A stretch of DNA of 64,000 nucleotides from Flavobacterium aquicola. Lineage in GTDB: Bacteria; Bacteroidota; Bacteroidia; Flavobacteriales; Flavobacteriaceae. The DNA is taken from contig NZ_QUNI01000004.1 of NCBI RefSeq assembly GCF_003385115.1, positions 380,459 through 444,458 on the forward strand, given 5' to 3'. Below, in pieces: positions 63,177-64,000 of this stretch. The notes beneath the pieces are model-generated. The model had not been told where the DNA came from, did not search any database, and was given only the letters and a program-made list of their open reading frames with translations. The translations under genes were made by a program, and so were the position numbers. The first letter of the stretch is position 1, and each line of letters opens with the position of its first letter.

Positions 63177-63890
63177 ATGAAACAGACTATCACAATATTC
63201 TTTTTAGCATTTTTATCATCTAATTCATTTTCACAAAATTTAGAATATCGAAGTGTCGATTATTATTTTGATATAGTTGAAAAATTGGAACTTGATGAAT
63301 TAAAAAAAGAAGGAATACTAGATGATAATTTAAAAATTGCCGACAAATATAAGGAAGCTGGAAAAGAGGCTTTAAATAAAAGTGGGTTTGATAAATATGC
63401 TGATATAAAAGTAAAAATATTACGATCAATTTTTAAAGATTATTTATTTCAGCAATGTATTGAATATAAAGATGATGTTTATGTCTTATATTTTTCAATG
63501 GCAGGCTTTGACGATACAGAATGGCAGATTCTTAAGTGGCGAAAACAAGATTGGGATAAAAGCGACAAAATAGATTTAAGATTAGTTGAAGATTGTAAAT
63601 TTAAATTTGAAAGTGACAAAAAAACTACCGAATGTAATTTTAAACCTATTGCTTTCAATTACGATGAAGGTCCAAAAAATTTAAACAATGTGAAAATTTT
63701 TATAAAAAATGATTTTTTAATTATGGAAAGAGGAAATCTATATCACACTTTATATGATTTAAAAAGCGAAAAATTAATTCTCAACGAAGAAAGTCCTTGG
63801 ACAAAATGCCAAGCAAAGAACAAAGAAGAAATGAATAAATGGATTAAAGAAAATTTACACAACAAAATAGAAAAGTTAATTAATAACTAA
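63177..63890 (+). CDS. Secreted hypothetical protein
   Basis: The 237-residue product has a signal peptide (MKQTITIFFLAFLSSNSFS). The mature part is charged, Lys/Asp-rich and has no named domain (KILRSIFKDYLFQQCIEYKD, WQILKWRKQDWDKSDKIDLR, VEDCKFKFESDKKTTECNFK). It has two or more cysteines that could form a disulphide. It may belong to a small species-specific family. Confidence 0.6.
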   Translation: MKQTITIFFLAFLSSNSFSQNLEYRSVDYYFDIVEKLELDELKKEGILDDNLKIADKYKEAGKEALNKSGFDKYADIKVKILRSIFKDYLFQQCIEYKDDVYVLYFSMAGFDDTEWQILKWRKQDWDKSDKIDLRLVEDCKFKFESDKKTTECNFKPIAFNYDEGPKNLNNVKIFIKNDFLIMERGNLYHTLYDLKSEKLILNEESPWTKCQAKNKEEMNKWIKENLHNKIEKLINN

Positions 63891-64000
63891 AAACTATACA
63901 AAATGGGATTGCTTCGTTCCTCGCAAAGACATTCTAACGAGAATAAAAAACGAATTTTGAAAATCCCAGCAGCTTTCACTAATACTCTGCTAAAGTTTAG

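Noticed and set aside
1..64000. tRNA, rRNA, integrase, prophage and insertion sequence genes
   Set aside because: Looked for but none recognised in either strand; no transposase frames and no tRNA cloverleaf seen by eye.

Overview
The window is about 64 kb of AT-rich bacterial chromosome that looks like Flavobacterium or a close relative (Bacteroidota, Flavobacteriaceae). Supporting signs are a SusC-type TonB-receptor start next to a propeller/LuxR hybrid regulator, -7 promoter boxes of the Bacteroidota type TAnnTTTG, many secreted proteins and lipoproteins with short signal peptides, YceI and BT_3928-like families, and weak Shine-Dalgarno signals. No rRNA, tRNA, prophage, insertion sequence or CRISPR array was recognised. 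Nearly all of it is chromosomal housekeeping DNA with accessory insertions.

Layout: 1-3.3 kb holds the start of a SusC-like receptor and its regulator. 3.4-7.9 kb holds pta-ackA and a CorA transporter. 8.0-10.6 kb holds a carboxypeptidase-like membrane protein and dnaK. 11.1-17.1 kb is a stress/detoxification patch: a frameshifted SRPBCC gene, an intact SRPBCC gene, a MarR regulator with two matched operators, a nitroreductase and two YceI paralogues. 17.15-27.7 kb is a complete tryptophan operon. It starts with a consensus promoter and a leader peptide carrying three consecutive Trp codons, followed by mutually exclusive hairpins. The gene order is trpE, G, D, C, F, B, A, with six non-trp genes interleaved (tautomerase, cytochrome c lipoprotein, GNAT, methyltransferase-like, AIG2-like, nitrilase-like). 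It ends in a strong terminator.

29.7-39.6 kb is the most unusual block. It has five genes on one strand: a single-chain molybdenum hydroxylase with xanthine-dehydrogenase architecture but altered substrate residues and a 74-residue insertion; a c-type-haem lipoprotein; a DNase II homologue with no signal peptide; a phospholipase C/acid-phosphatase-type phosphoesterase with no signal peptide; and an XdhC-type cofactor chaperone. I do not know this combination as a described system.

39.7-43.5 kb has a PD40 propeller protein and a three-gene ECF sigma cassette whose alpha/beta hydrolase has lost its Ser and His catalytic residues. 43.6-56.5 kb is mostly housekeeping: TauE/SafE, rlmH, folP, an Nmad1/DUF1599 duplication, a BT_3928-like protein, a TlpA-like protein, tpiA, prmA, clpS, a split YeeE/YedE pair and kdsA. 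56.5-58.4 kb is a tandem pair of outer-membrane proteins duplicated with their TTG starts and UUCG-loop terminators. 58.8-62.9 kb is a membrane/envelope operon (membrane protein, papain-like hydrolase, winged-helix regulator, DUF1361, CreD) with two copies of one perfect palindrome that are good candidate operators. Interspersed palindromic and structured repeats occur throughout, one of them inside the 3' end of trpF.
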